DNA of 6,458 nt from JBEKYH01 sp049511115 (GCA_049511115.1 JBEKYH010000301.1:1-6458); one strand, 5' to 3'. Shown: positions 1 to 5,533, numbered from the stretch's first letter. Numbers and translations are program-made. Notes: generated from the sequence alone by a model not told the origin.

Positions 1-373
1 GCGGAGTCATGGGGCGGGGATATTCTCTGCCGTCAGTTCGACGCTGGCCCACGCGGCCGGGCCGATTGTTGCGATGTACCTGCTGCCGATGAACCTGGAC
101 CGGCAGGCGTTCGTGGGGACGTGCGCGCTTTATTTCTTCGTCCTGAATACGTGCAAGCTACCCGCGTACGAGGGGAGCAATATGTTTCAGCACGCGCCGC
201 CATCGTTCAGCCTGCGGTTTTTGCCGCTGGTGTTCGCGGGCGCGATCGTCGGCGTGTGGCTCAACCGGAGGCTGAACGATCGCGTGTTTGCCAGGGTGGT
301 TTATGTGGTGACGTTTTGTCTGGGGTGGTATGTGTTGTGGGAAGGAGTCGTGATGCTGGTGCATCATGGATGA
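1..373 (+). CDS. Sulfite exporter TauE/SafE family membrane permease, C-terminal part (5' end outside window)
   Basis: The frame is open from the left edge (first full codon at position 2) to a TGA at 371-373, giving about 123 residues. The stretch STLAHAAGPIVAMYLLP near the start of the visible part is the second-half signature of TauE/SafE (DUF81) permeases, which usually read S-x-LAHA-G-P-x-A-x-YLLP. It is followed by hydrophobic segments around FVGTCALYFFVLNTCKLPAY, FLPLVFAGAIVGVWL and VVYVVTFCLGWYVLWEGVVML, consistent with the last three or four membrane helices; the protein ends a few residues later in HHG. Members of this family are inner-membrane proteins proposed to export sulfite, sulfoacetate or related anions; the substrate here cannot be read from sequence. 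The first ATG visible (74) is internal, because conserved family sequence lies upstream of it. The gene is convergent with the hepT/mntA cluster. Confidence 0.85.
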   Translation, partial: RSHGAGIFSAVSSTLAHAAGPIVAMYLLPMNLDRQAFVGTCALYFFVLNTCKLPAYEGSNMFQHAPPSFSLRFLPLVFAGAIVGVWLNRRLNDRVFARVVYVVTFCLGWYVLWEGVVMLVHHG

Positions 374-416
374 CAAGGTGAGGGGGTGACAGGGTGACAG
401 GGTGACAAGGTGAGGG
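369..416. repeat. 8-bp tandem repeat, six units (consensus GGTGACAR / GGTGAGGG)
   Basis: Six consecutive 8-mers can be read: GATGACAA, GGTGAGGG, GGTGACAG, GGTGACAG, GGTGACAA, GGTGAGGG. The first overlaps the last bases and the TGA stop of the TauE-like gene. Every unit contains TGA. Because the period is 8, successive TGAs (371, 379, 387 and onward) fall in all three plus-strand frames. The array may be a variable-number repeat grown by slippage. No function is evident. Confidence 0.85.
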
Positions 417-506
417 AGGCGGGCGAATGGGCTTTGTTATCAATGTTTCCTCACAATTGCCGTTCCGCTCAAACCGCCGATTTTTTCCTTTCGAGCGAAC
501 AAGGGA
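374..506. other. Convergent intergenic region, TauE-like / hepT
   Basis: This is the space between the ends of two convergent genes. The left 43 bp belong to the 8-bp tandem repeat. The rest contains a T6 run at 481-486 next to a weak short dyad (CCTT and AAGG arms), but the T-run is not on the 3' side of a hairpin for either incoming transcript, so no convincing intrinsic terminator can be called. No small gene is supported here. Confidence 0.5.
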
Positions 507-854
507 TCACTCCGGACTTTCCGGCAGCAGATTTTCCAGCTCGGCGCGTAGCGTCGGCAACTTCTTTTCAATGATTCCCCAGCTTGTCTCGTCGTCGATC
601 GAGTCATATCCGTGAATCAGCACGTTACGGAACGCGGCGATTCGCCGATATTCGCTGATCTTTTCGGCCGCGGCGAGATCCCGCTTGATGAGCCGGGTCA
701 TCGCCTCGCCGATGATCTCGAACTGCCGTTCGATGCCTGAACGCAGCAATTCATCCGCGACATACTCGGTTAAGGTTTTTCCCTGAGCGAATCGCCCGAT
801 GCGCTCGACAGCGCGCTTCATATCGAAGAGCAGTTTCGCGGTTTCAGGCGGCAT
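507..854 (-). CDS. hepT: HepT-like HEPN ribonuclease toxin (DUF86), partner of the MNT protein
   Basis: The protein is 115 aa, a normal length for DUF86/HepT. It is mostly helical. The HEPN active-site motif R-x4-H is present as R76-NVLI-H81, followed by Gly and Tyr83, giving the full R-x4-H-x-Y form. In the characterised HepT/MntA pair, HepT is an RNase that MntA silences by attaching AMP units to that tyrosine; Tyr83 is the equivalent residue here. Other typical family features are IERQFEIIGEA (residues 41-51) and the acidic C-terminal helix. The ATG at 852-854 lies inside the end of the upstream mntA gene (11-bp overlap), has no clear Shine-Dalgarno, and is probably read by translational coupling. 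All key residues are intact, so the toxin is likely functional. Family assignment is from motifs and partner gene; activity is inferred. Confidence 0.88.
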   Translation of the reverse strand: MPPETAKLLFDMKRAVERIGRFAQGKTLTEYVADELLRSGIERQFEIIGEAMTRLIKRDLAAAEKISEYRRIAAFRNVLIHGYDSIDDETSWGIIEKKLPTLRAELENLLPESPE

Positions 855-1152
855 AGAGGTTCACGCGCGTCTGATCCACGACCTGCTTGAAATAAGGATT
901 GTGGATGGCCCGGTAAGAAACCAGGTCGATCCGGCGGCCGAACAGGTCTTCCAGATCGACCATGAGGCCCAGGAATTTGTCCGCGGCGGTTTCAACCGTG
1001 AAGTTGTTGAATTCCACGACGAAATCAAGATCGCTGCGCGCGGCGTCGAATTTGGCGCCCAGAGCCGAGCCAATCAGGTCCAGCCTCCGCACATCGTATT
1101 TCTGGCAGAGGCGCAGAAGCTGATCGCGATGTTGTTCGATCTGGTCGATCAC
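844..1152 (-). CDS. mntA: MNT-domain minimal nucleotidyltransferase, MntA-type antitoxin of HepT
   Basis: The protein is 102 aa, typical for minimal nucleotidyltransferases. The catalytic signature is G28-S29 followed by D41-L-D43 (GSALGAKFDAARSDLDF), and a likely third metal-binding Asp is D76 in RRIDLV. In the best-known MntA the spacing is GS-x10-D-x-D; here it is GS-x11-D-x-D. I believe this longer spacing also occurs in other solo MNT proteins, but it is worth noting. The expected role is AMPylation of the HepT tyrosine, which blocks the RNase. The start is a GTG at 1150-1152; MIDQIEQHRDQL is a normal N-terminus for the family. The gene begins 14 bp after the stop of the carbinolamine dehydratase gene and overlaps hepT by 11 bp, so all three may be co-transcribed. 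A TATACT hexamer lies just upstream (minus strand, about 1163-1168) but no matching -35 was found. Confidence 0.87.
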   Translation of the reverse strand: MIDQIEQHRDQLLRLCQKYDVRRLDLIGSALGAKFDAARSDLDFVVEFNNFTVETAADKFLGLMVDLEDLFGRRIDLVSYRAIHNPYFKQVVDQTRVNLYAA

Positions 1153-1166
1153 GCCCGATCAGTATA

Positions 1167-1511
1167 TCAGGCCAACAACCCATCCGCCTTGGCGGCGCAG
1201 ATGAAATCGTTCTCGGACAGGCCGCCGACTTCATGGCTGCTATAGCGGACTTCGCATTTGTTGTAGGTGACCATCAGATCGGGGTGGTGGTTTTCGCGAT
1301 GGGCTACGAAAGCAAGGCCGTTCACGAAGGCCATGGTTTCGTAGTAGTTTTTGAATTTATAGGTTTTGGAAATTTCCTTGCCGGAGCTTTGCCAGCCGTC
1401 GAGGGCGGAGAGGAGCAAGCCGGCTTGTGCGGAGGAGAGGGCCGATCCGCCCTCACAGCCTTGGCAACGCTTTTCACGCAAATCGGACGCGGTAATGGTT
1501 GTGGATGCCAT
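1167..1511 (-). CDS. 4a-hydroxytetrahydrobiopterin dehydratase (pterin-4a-carbinolamine dehydratase)
   Basis: The enzyme dehydrates 4a-hydroxytetrahydrobiopterin to quinonoid dihydrobiopterin, recycling the pterin cofactor of aromatic amino acid hydroxylases; in bacteria without such hydroxylases other pterin-related roles have been proposed. The product is 114 aa. The active-site block E73-NHHPD78 is present, followed by Y83-NKCEVRYSSH93 and then GGLSENDFICAAKAD, all in the family order. The N-terminal CQGCEGG (residues 16-22) matches the Cys-x2-Cys-x-GG element common in bacterial members. The ATG at 1509-1511 is chosen over the longer frame (to 1598) because GGAG (1517-1520, minus strand) sits 5 nt upstream and the protein then begins like its relatives. 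The upstream extension would run through two palindromes. The gene is divergent from DUF502 and leads into mntA after 14 bp. Confidence 0.9.
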   Translation of the reverse strand: MASTTITASDLREKRCQGCEGGSALSSAQAGLLLSALDGWQSSGKEISKTYKFKNYYETMAFVNGLAFVAHRENHHPDLMVTYNKCEVRYSSHEVGGLSENDFICAAKADGLLA

Positions 1512-1516
1512 AATGT

Positions 1517-1520
1517 CTCC
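1517..1520 (-). promoter_or_regulatory. Ribosome binding site of the carbinolamine dehydratase gene
   Basis: GGAG on the minus strand, 5 nt before the ATG at 1511. It decides the start against a longer open frame. A perfect 8-bp hairpin begins only 2 nt further upstream. Confidence 0.6.
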
Positions 1521-1522
1521 AG

Positions 1523-1541
1523 GTTGCCCCAGCGGGGCAAC
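1523..1541. repeat. Perfect inverted repeat, 8-bp stem with 3-nt loop
   Basis: GTTGCCCC, AGC, GGGGCAAC. The hairpin lies directly upstream of the ribosome binding site of the dehydratase gene. Neither strand has a following T-run, so it is not an intrinsic terminator. It could affect translation initiation, serve as an operator, or be part of an interspersed palindromic element together with the next hairpin. Confidence 0.8.
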
Positions 1542-1550
1542 GGATTGTAG

Positions 1551-1579
1551 CCACGAGTGGAGCGCAGCGAAACTCGTGG
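1551..1579. repeat. Perfect inverted repeat, 8-bp stem with 13-nt loop; loop complementary to 1616-1625
   Basis: The arms are CCACGAGT (1551-1558) and ACTCGTGG (1572-1579), enclosing GGAGCGCAGCGAA. The first ten loop bases (1559-1568, GGAGCGCAGC) are the exact reverse complement of GCTGCGCTCC at 1616-1625, so an H-type pseudoknot or a competing long-range fold is possible. The element has the look of a REP-type interspersed palindrome; that part is an impression that needs a genome-wide search. Confidence 0.75.
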
Positions 1580-1604
1580 AAATGGAATCAACCTTCACGC
1601 GCCC

Positions 1605-1633
1605 TTGGCGTTTGGGCTGCGCTCCGGCACAAT
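1605..1633 (+). promoter_or_regulatory. Candidate sigma70-type promoter for the DUF502-HtrA unit
   Basis: TTGGCG (1605-1610) and CACAAT (1628-1633) are separated by exactly 17 bp; each hexamer matches the consensus at four of six positions. The predicted transcription start near 1640 would leave a leader of about 26 nt before the ATG at 1666. The 10-mer complementary to the upstream hairpin loop lies in the spacer. The match is only moderate. Confidence 0.3.
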
Positions 1634-1665
1634 GTCCCGTGGGCGAACTCGTCTTTGCCTATTCT

Positions 1666-2325
1666 ATGGACAGCACCCGCGACCATATTCGCAAAAATTT
1701 TCTCACCGGCATGTTCGCGGCCATTCCCGTCGCGGTGACGATCTTCATCATTTACTGGATCAACGCCCAGACCCAGCCGATCACGCACTGGATATTTCGC
1801 CATGATATCCCGTTCCTGGGGCTGTTTCTGGCGCTGGTGACGATCTACCTCATCGGCATGGGGGCCAACAGCCTGCTGGGGCGGTTTGTGCTGAGGCGCA
1901 TTGATCACATGATCGGCCGCCTGCCGGTGGTGAGCCAGATTTACCTGGCCTGGAAGCAGATCGCCCTCACGCCCGGCGGCACCGAAGGAACGTTTTCCAA
2001 GGTCGTGCTCATTCCCGACGAAACCGGCTTCATGAAATGGATGGGCTTCACCAGCGGCCGGGTTGTGGAAGGGTCAGAGCCGATGTATTGCGTATTCGTG
2101 CCCAACTCTCCCAACCCGATCACCGGCCGCCTATACTTCGTACCGCTTGATAAGTGCACAATGCTGGCGATGTCGGTGGAGGAGGCGTTCAAGCTGATCC
2201 TCTCGACGGGGAATTATGTGCCGCCGCTCAAGGGGCACCTGGCTATGTCGCATGATGCCTCGGCGGGGGACGGTGCGGCGCAGATCATCCAGGATCAAAA
2301 GGTCTTGACGGAAAGCAACGGATGA
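1666..2325 (+). CDS. DUF502 family inner-membrane protein
   Basis: The protein is 219 aa, the usual size for DUF502 (related to the plant COV proteins); its biochemical role is unknown. Two membrane segments are visible: residues about 15-33 (MFAAIPVAVTIFIIYWI) and about 48-72 (IPFLGLFLALVTIYLIGMG). They are followed by a soluble domain with family hallmarks: GRLPVVSQIYLAWKQI (84-99), V143-FVPNSPNPITG and the C-terminal MSVEEAFKLILSTG (169-182). The open frame extends upstream to 1366, but that part is antisense to the dehydratase gene and crosses two palindromes. ATG 1666 gives the family N-terminus MDSTRDHIRKNFLTG. There is no evident Shine-Dalgarno, and an in-frame GTG at 1639 is an alternative. 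The stop overlaps the next start as ATGA, which predicts translational coupling to the HtrA protease and suggests a shared envelope role. Confidence 0.87.
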   Translation: MDSTRDHIRKNFLTGMFAAIPVAVTIFIIYWINAQTQPITHWIFRHDIPFLGLFLALVTIYLIGMGANSLLGRFVLRRIDHMIGRLPVVSQIYLAWKQIALTPGGTEGTFSKVVLIPDETGFMKWMGFTSGRVVEGSEPMYCVFVPNSPNPITGRLYFVPLDKCTMLAMSVEEAFKLILSTGNYVPPLKGHLAMSHDASAGDGAAQIIQDQKVLTESNG

Positions 2326-3752
2326 AACACCTGCTTCGCCTGACGGTTTTAGGTTTGCTTGTTTTGCCGGCGATTTGCCTGGCCGCGGCGGCGGCCGACG
2401 ACGGGCCCGATCCGTTTCCCGCGGCGACTCCCAAGCGCGTGGTGGCGGTCACCAAAATGATCTCCCCGGCCGTGGTCCGATTGGACGTGGCCCAGGCGGT
2501 TTACCGCGACGGCAAGCGGAGCCTCAGCCGCGGCATTGGGTCGGGCGTCATCATCGACCAGGACGGGCGCATCCTCACCAATTACCATGTGGCCGGTCGA
2601 TCGGTCGAAATCTACGCCACGCTGGCCAGCGAAGAGCGCGTTCCGGCGCGACTCGTCGGCGACGACCACTGGACGGACCTGGCCATCGTGCAGCTTGACA
2701 TGGATGTGATCAAGAAGAAGAAAATCACCTTCGCCAGCGCCAAGCTGGGGGATAGCGCGGCCCTGGTGGTGGGGCAGGATGTGATGGCGTTCGGCACGCC
2801 GTATGGGCTGTCGCGCACGGTCACCGGCGGGCATGTGTCGGCGACCGATCGCACACTTTATCCGACCAGTCTCGACATCGACGGCTACGAGACCGGCGAT
2901 TATTCCAATTGGATTCAGATGGACGCCCCGATCAATCCCGGCAACAGCGGCGGGCCGCTGGTTGATCTCGACGGAAAAGTCGTCGGCATCAATACCCGCG
3001 GCGGGGCGCAGAACCTGAACTTTGCCATTCCCATCGACACCGCGAAGGAAGTCATCGCCGAGATCGAAAAGACCGGCACGCCGACCACGCTGGGCCATGT
3101 GCCGCGCAGCGACTTGGGGATGCAGCTTAAGCCGTTGCAGGACCTGGAGGAGTTTTATCACCTGGACATCGATCAGGGCGTGCTCATCGACAGCGTCGAT
3201 CGCGGCGGGCCGGCCGATGTGGCGGGCGTGCGGCCGCAGGACATCCTGCTGGGGATGAACCACCTGGCGACCAATGTCCGGTTTCCAGAAGAGCTCGCGC
3301 CGGTGCGAAAGCGCATCGCGGACCTGCCTATTGGGTCGGAGGCCGACCTCACCATCAAGCGCGGCACCAAGACCATCCACCTGACGGCAACCACCGAAGC
3401 CCTGCAAGGGTACCTCGGCGACGAACGCGGTTACCCGGTGTGGGGTCTCTCCGCCCGGACGGTGACTCGCCCTTATGCCAACCGCAATCAACTGGACGAT
3501 TCCAAAGGCGTGTGGGTCACGAGCAAAACGGCTGATCTCCCGGCCGACAAGGCGGAGCTGGAAGTCGGCGATGTGATTCACTCCGTGGGCGGAAAACCCG
3601 TGGCTAATCTGGAAGATTTCACCAAGCTCTATGATGCTTCGGTAGCCCGAAAGGACACGGATATTCCGCTGGAAATCCGCCATGATCGCTTCGTGAAGAC
3701 CATCGTGCTGGAAATTGATCCGACGACCGATACAACGGCCCCCACCGAGTAA
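2322..3752 (+). CDS. HtrA/DegP-like periplasmic serine protease, two PDZ domains, catalytically intact
   Basis: The protein is 476 aa. An N-terminal Sec signal peptide (KHLLR, then a hydrophobic core, ending in an Ala run near residue 25) predicts export. The trypsin-like domain spans about 38-250 with a complete triad: His89 in TNYHVAG, Asp119 in HWTDLAIV and Ser209 in NPGNSGGPL, each checked against its codon. PDZ1 covers about 264-358 (DLGMQL, then VDRGGPADVAGVRPQDILLGMN) and PDZ2 about 374-466 (WGLSARTVT, then AELEVGDVIHSVGGKPV). This is the S1C/DegP architecture for degrading or refolding damaged envelope proteins. The ATG at 2322 overlaps the DUF502 stop by 4 bp, with a weak GGAA upstream. 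A Cys at 19 does not fit a lipobox, so a soluble periplasmic protein is preferred. A closely related but catalytically dead copy follows after 19 bp. Confidence 0.93.
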   Translation: MKHLLRLTVLGLLVLPAICLAAAAADDGPDPFPAATPKRVVAVTKMISPAVVRLDVAQAVYRDGKRSLSRGIGSGVIIDQDGRILTNYHVAGRSVEIYATLASEERVPARLVGDDHWTDLAIVQLDMDVIKKKKITFASAKLGDSAALVVGQDVMAFGTPYGLSRTVTGGHVSATDRTLYPTSLDIDGYETGDYSNWIQMDAPINPGNSGGPLVDLDGKVVGINTRGGAQNLNFAIPIDTAKEVIAEIEKTGTPTTLGHVPRSDLGMQLKPLQDLEEFYHLDIDQGVLIDSVDRGGPADVAGVRPQDILLGMNHLATNVRFPEELAPVRKRIADLPIGSEADLTIKRGTKTIHLTATTEALQGYLGDERGYPVWGLSARTVTRPYANRNQLDDSKGVWVTSKTADLPADKAELEVGDVIHSVGGKPVANLEDFTKLYDASVARKDTDIPLEIRHDRFVKTIVLEIDPTTDTTAPTE

Positions 3753-3757
3753 ATGTG

Positions 3758-3763
3758 AAAGGA
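3758..3763 (+). promoter_or_regulatory. Ribosome binding site of the pseudoprotease gene
   Basis: AAAGGA precedes the ATG at 3772 by 8 nt and lies wholly within the 19-bp gap after the upstream stop. It supports this start over the longer frame that begins inside the previous gene. Confidence 0.5.
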
Positions 3764-3771
3764 CGTGCCTG

Positions 3772-5253
3772 ATGCGCCTCTGTCGATTGTCCCGACTGCT
3801 TGCGCCGCCGGCGTGTGCAGCGATGTTGATGCTCCTCGCCCGCATGGCCCTGGGGCAGGCGACGCAGCCGGCGGCGGAGGACGGCGCGTTGCACGATTTT
3901 TATGAGCGGGTGCGGCCGGCGTTGGTGGTGGTGCAATACCAGTGGGACAGCGAACTGGCCAAGCGCCAGATCACCGGCTGCGGCATTGTCGTCCGCGAGG
4001 ACGGGCTGGTGATGGTTCCCCTGCAACTGGCTTCGACAGAAATCCCAGACAGCCAGATGAAGGATTTCAAGATCATCCTTCCCAGCGATACGCAGGACCA
4101 GACGGAGATTGACGCCACCTTCGAGGGGCGCGACGAACGATCGGAATCGGCATTCATCAAAGTGTCGCCCAAGGACACTCATAAGTGGACCGCGATTCAC
4201 TTTGAAGAGGCGCCGCTCTCGGTCGGGCAGACGGTTTATGGGATCGGCCTGCTGCCCAAATCGGCCGGGTATAAGGCGTTTCTCACGCAGGCGGTCGTCT
4301 CGGCCAATCTGCGCGGCGAGATTCCGCAGGTCATGGTCAGCGGGGGTCTGGCCAACGTCGGCAGCCCGGTTTTTGATTCGCAGTTCCGGGCCGTCGGCAT
4401 TGTCCAGCCGCAGGCAAATGAGGACACGCTTCTCGACAGCCGCGACGATTTACGCGACATCCTGTTGCCGCCGCATTTCTTTGTGCCCACGCGCTTTTAC
4501 GGCCTGAGCCTGGCGGACCCGCCGACGGGGGGGCATTCCGAGCAAATCCCCTGGATGGGCGTGCCGGCCATGACGGGCGTGAACGATCAGCTCGCCGAGT
4601 TTCTGGGCCTGAAGAATCAGCCGGCGGTGCAGATCGCCGATGTGGTGCCGGGAACTCCGGCCGACAAGGCCGGGCTGCAGCCGGGGAGCATTGTCGTCAA
4701 GGTCAACGGCATGCCCCTGGAGCGCGGCGATCTACCGGAGGAGCTACCGCTGATTCTTCACCGCCAGCTCATGCGCATGAAAGTCGGCTCGCAGGTGACG
4801 CTCACGGTGATTCCCGCCAATGGCGCTCCGGCCAAGGGCATTCCCACCAAGGACATCGTTTTGACGCTTGAGCCGCGCCCCAAGGAGCCGGCCGAAGCGG
4901 CGCGGTTTTTCGCGCTGGACCTTGGCTTTGTGGTGCGCGAGGCCGTCTTCATTGATGACTACCAGCACAAGATGAAGCCCGACACCACGGGCGTGGTGGT
5001 GGACCTCATCCGCCGCGATGGCGCGGCCGCGACAGCGAAACTCGCCACGGACGACTGGGTCGTGCAGCTCAACGGCCAGCCGATGGCCGACCTGGCACAG
5101 TTCAAGCAGGAGTACCAGGCCTTTAGAAAAGATCACCCGCGCGATGAGATCGTGCTGGTGGTCCACCGCTCGGGCGGGACCGAGGAGACGATCAACATCG
5201 AGCCGCCGCAGACGGCCGCGTCGCCGGGGGGGCCGGGGGGGGATCAGCCGTGA
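3772..5253 (+). CDS. HtrA-like pseudoprotease with two PDZ domains (all three catalytic residues replaced)
   Basis: The protein is 493 aa, with a signal peptide ending near ALGQA (residues about 26-30). The trypsin-like domain (about 40-240) aligns with the upstream protease: GCGIVVREDG against GSGVIIDQDG, and GSPVFDSQFRAVGIV against GGPLVDLDGKVVGIN, with the same spacing. By that alignment the triad is lost: His becomes Gln85 (VPLQLAS), Asp becomes Glu125 (SESAFI) and Ser becomes Val196 (ANVGSP). PDZ1 spans about 258-368 (VVPGTPADKAGLQPGSIVVKVNG) and PDZ2 about 383-475 (DLGFVVREA, then LATDDWVVQLNGQPM). The frame is intact, so this is a maintained gene, not a decayed one. A role as scaffold, chaperone or regulator of the active HtrA is inferred. 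ATG 3772 is preferred over the frame opening at 3715, because AAAGGA lies 8 nt upstream and the signal peptide then begins properly. The last residues are coded by two G-runs. Confidence 0.87.
   Translation: MRLCRLSRLLAPPACAAMLMLLARMALGQATQPAAEDGALHDFYERVRPALVVVQYQWDSELAKRQITGCGIVVREDGLVMVPLQLASTEIPDSQMKDFKIILPSDTQDQTEIDATFEGRDERSESAFIKVSPKDTHKWTAIHFEEAPLSVGQTVYGIGLLPKSAGYKAFLTQAVVSANLRGEIPQVMVSGGLANVGSPVFDSQFRAVGIVQPQANEDTLLDSRDDLRDILLPPHFFVPTRFYGLSLADPPTGGHSEQIPWMGVPAMTGVNDQLAEFLGLKNQPAVQIADVVPGTPADKAGLQPGSIVVKVNGMPLERGDLPEELPLILHRQLMRMKVGSQVTLTVIPANGAPAKGIPTKDIVLTLEPRPKEPAEAARFFALDLGFVVREAVFIDDYQHKMKPDTTGVVVDLIRRDGAAATAKLATDDWVVQLNGQPMADLAQFKQEYQAFRKDHPRDEIVLVVHRSGGTEETINIEPPQTAASPGGPGGDQP
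5226..5242 (+). repeat. Homopolymeric G-runs (G7-CC-G8) at the 3' end of the pseudoprotease gene
   Basis: Seven and eight consecutive G residues separated by CC encode the Gly-Pro-rich tail just before the stop. Such runs are prone to replication slippage and sequencing error. A shift into the neighbouring plus-strand frame would lengthen the protein to a stop at 5342-5344. Confidence 0.8.
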
Positions 5254-5463
5254 ATTCGTGCCAAATCCTTTCCGGCAATTTTGCGGATTGAGCGGGGTCG
5301 GTTTTTCCCAGAATACGAGGATGGGCAGGGCGGGAACGATCTAAGATTCCTGGCCCCCAGAGATTCCCTTACGATTTTGGTCACTGGACACACATAAAAT
5401 AAGGGTGTGGCGCGAATGTGCGCGCTTGGGAGATATTAAATTCGGGAATTTGCCTGCTTTGGG

Positions 5464-5473
5464 CGGTGCACCG
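5464..5473. promoter_or_regulatory. 10-bp perfect palindrome CGGTGCACCG, candidate operator
   Basis: The palindrome ends 6 bp before a TAGAAT -10-like box, so it would lie in the promoter spacer, a usual place for a regulator to bind. The -35 region is poor (TTGGGC or CTTTGG around 5457-5464), which would fit an activated or repressed promoter. This is based on symmetry and position only. Confidence 0.3.
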
Positions 5474-5479
5474 GCGGTA

Positions 5480-5485
5480 TAGAAT
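5480..5485 (+). promoter_or_regulatory. Candidate -10 box of the HAF repeat gene
   Basis: TAGAAT matches TATAAT at five of six positions. Transcription would start near 5492, giving a leader of about 83 nt that contains both tandem hairpins. No good -35 hexamer is present at 15-18 bp. Confidence 0.3.
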
Positions 5486-5500
5486 TGTGGTAGAGTGTGG

Positions 5501-5520
5501 ACGGCGGTGCGTTTGGCCGT
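5501..5520 (+). promoter_or_regulatory. Leader hairpin 1 (5-bp stem, 10-nt loop)
   Basis: ACGGC pairs with GCCGT around the loop GGTGCGTTTG. Two more pairs outside (5500 with 5521 as a G-U pair, and 5499 with 5522) extend the stem to 7 bp. The loop matches that of hairpin 2 at eight of ten positions. Confidence 0.45.
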
Positions 5521-5533
5521 TCCCTGCCATCCC

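Noticed and set aside
369..416. CRISPR array
   Set aside because: The units are 8 bp, directly adjacent, with no spacers and no cas genes nearby.
799..1245. 148-codon plus-strand frame opposite mntA
   Set aside because: It overlaps mntA and the ends of hepT and the dehydratase gene, all with recognised motifs; its own translation shows none.
1523..1541. Intrinsic terminator between the divergent genes
   Set aside because: The stem is perfect but neither strand has a T-run after it, and both flanking genes are transcribed away from it.
1366..1665. 100-codon N-terminal extension of the DUF502 frame
   Set aside because: The extension is antisense to the dehydratase gene and runs through two palindromes. 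The family N-terminus starts at the ATG at 1666.
3715..3771. 19-codon N-terminal extension of the pseudoprotease
   Set aside because: It overlaps the end of the preceding gene and would put a charged Pro/Arg-rich stretch before the signal peptide. The ATG at 3772 has its own ribosome binding site.
2349..3845. 498-codon open frame on the minus strand opposite the HtrA gene
   Set aside because: It lies antisense to a gene with clear domains and catalytic motifs. The translation is rich in His, Arg, Gly and Ala without any family motif, as expected for a shadow frame in GC-rich DNA.
5266..5310. Intrinsic terminator after the pseudoprotease gene
   Set aside because: A T5 run is present, but the bases before it do not form a stem longer than about 4 bp ending at the run.
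5018..5344. 108-codon plus-strand frame overlapping the end of the pseudoprotease
   Set aside because: Its first two-thirds is an out-of-frame reading of PDZ2 with Arg/Ser-rich low-complexity translation. It matters only as the frame reached if the G-runs slip.
5407..5422. Sigma54-like promoter (TGGCGCG followed by TGCGC)
   Set aside because: The GC of the -12 element is out of register with the -24 GG for the TGGCACG-N4-TTGCW pattern, so the required spacing is not met.
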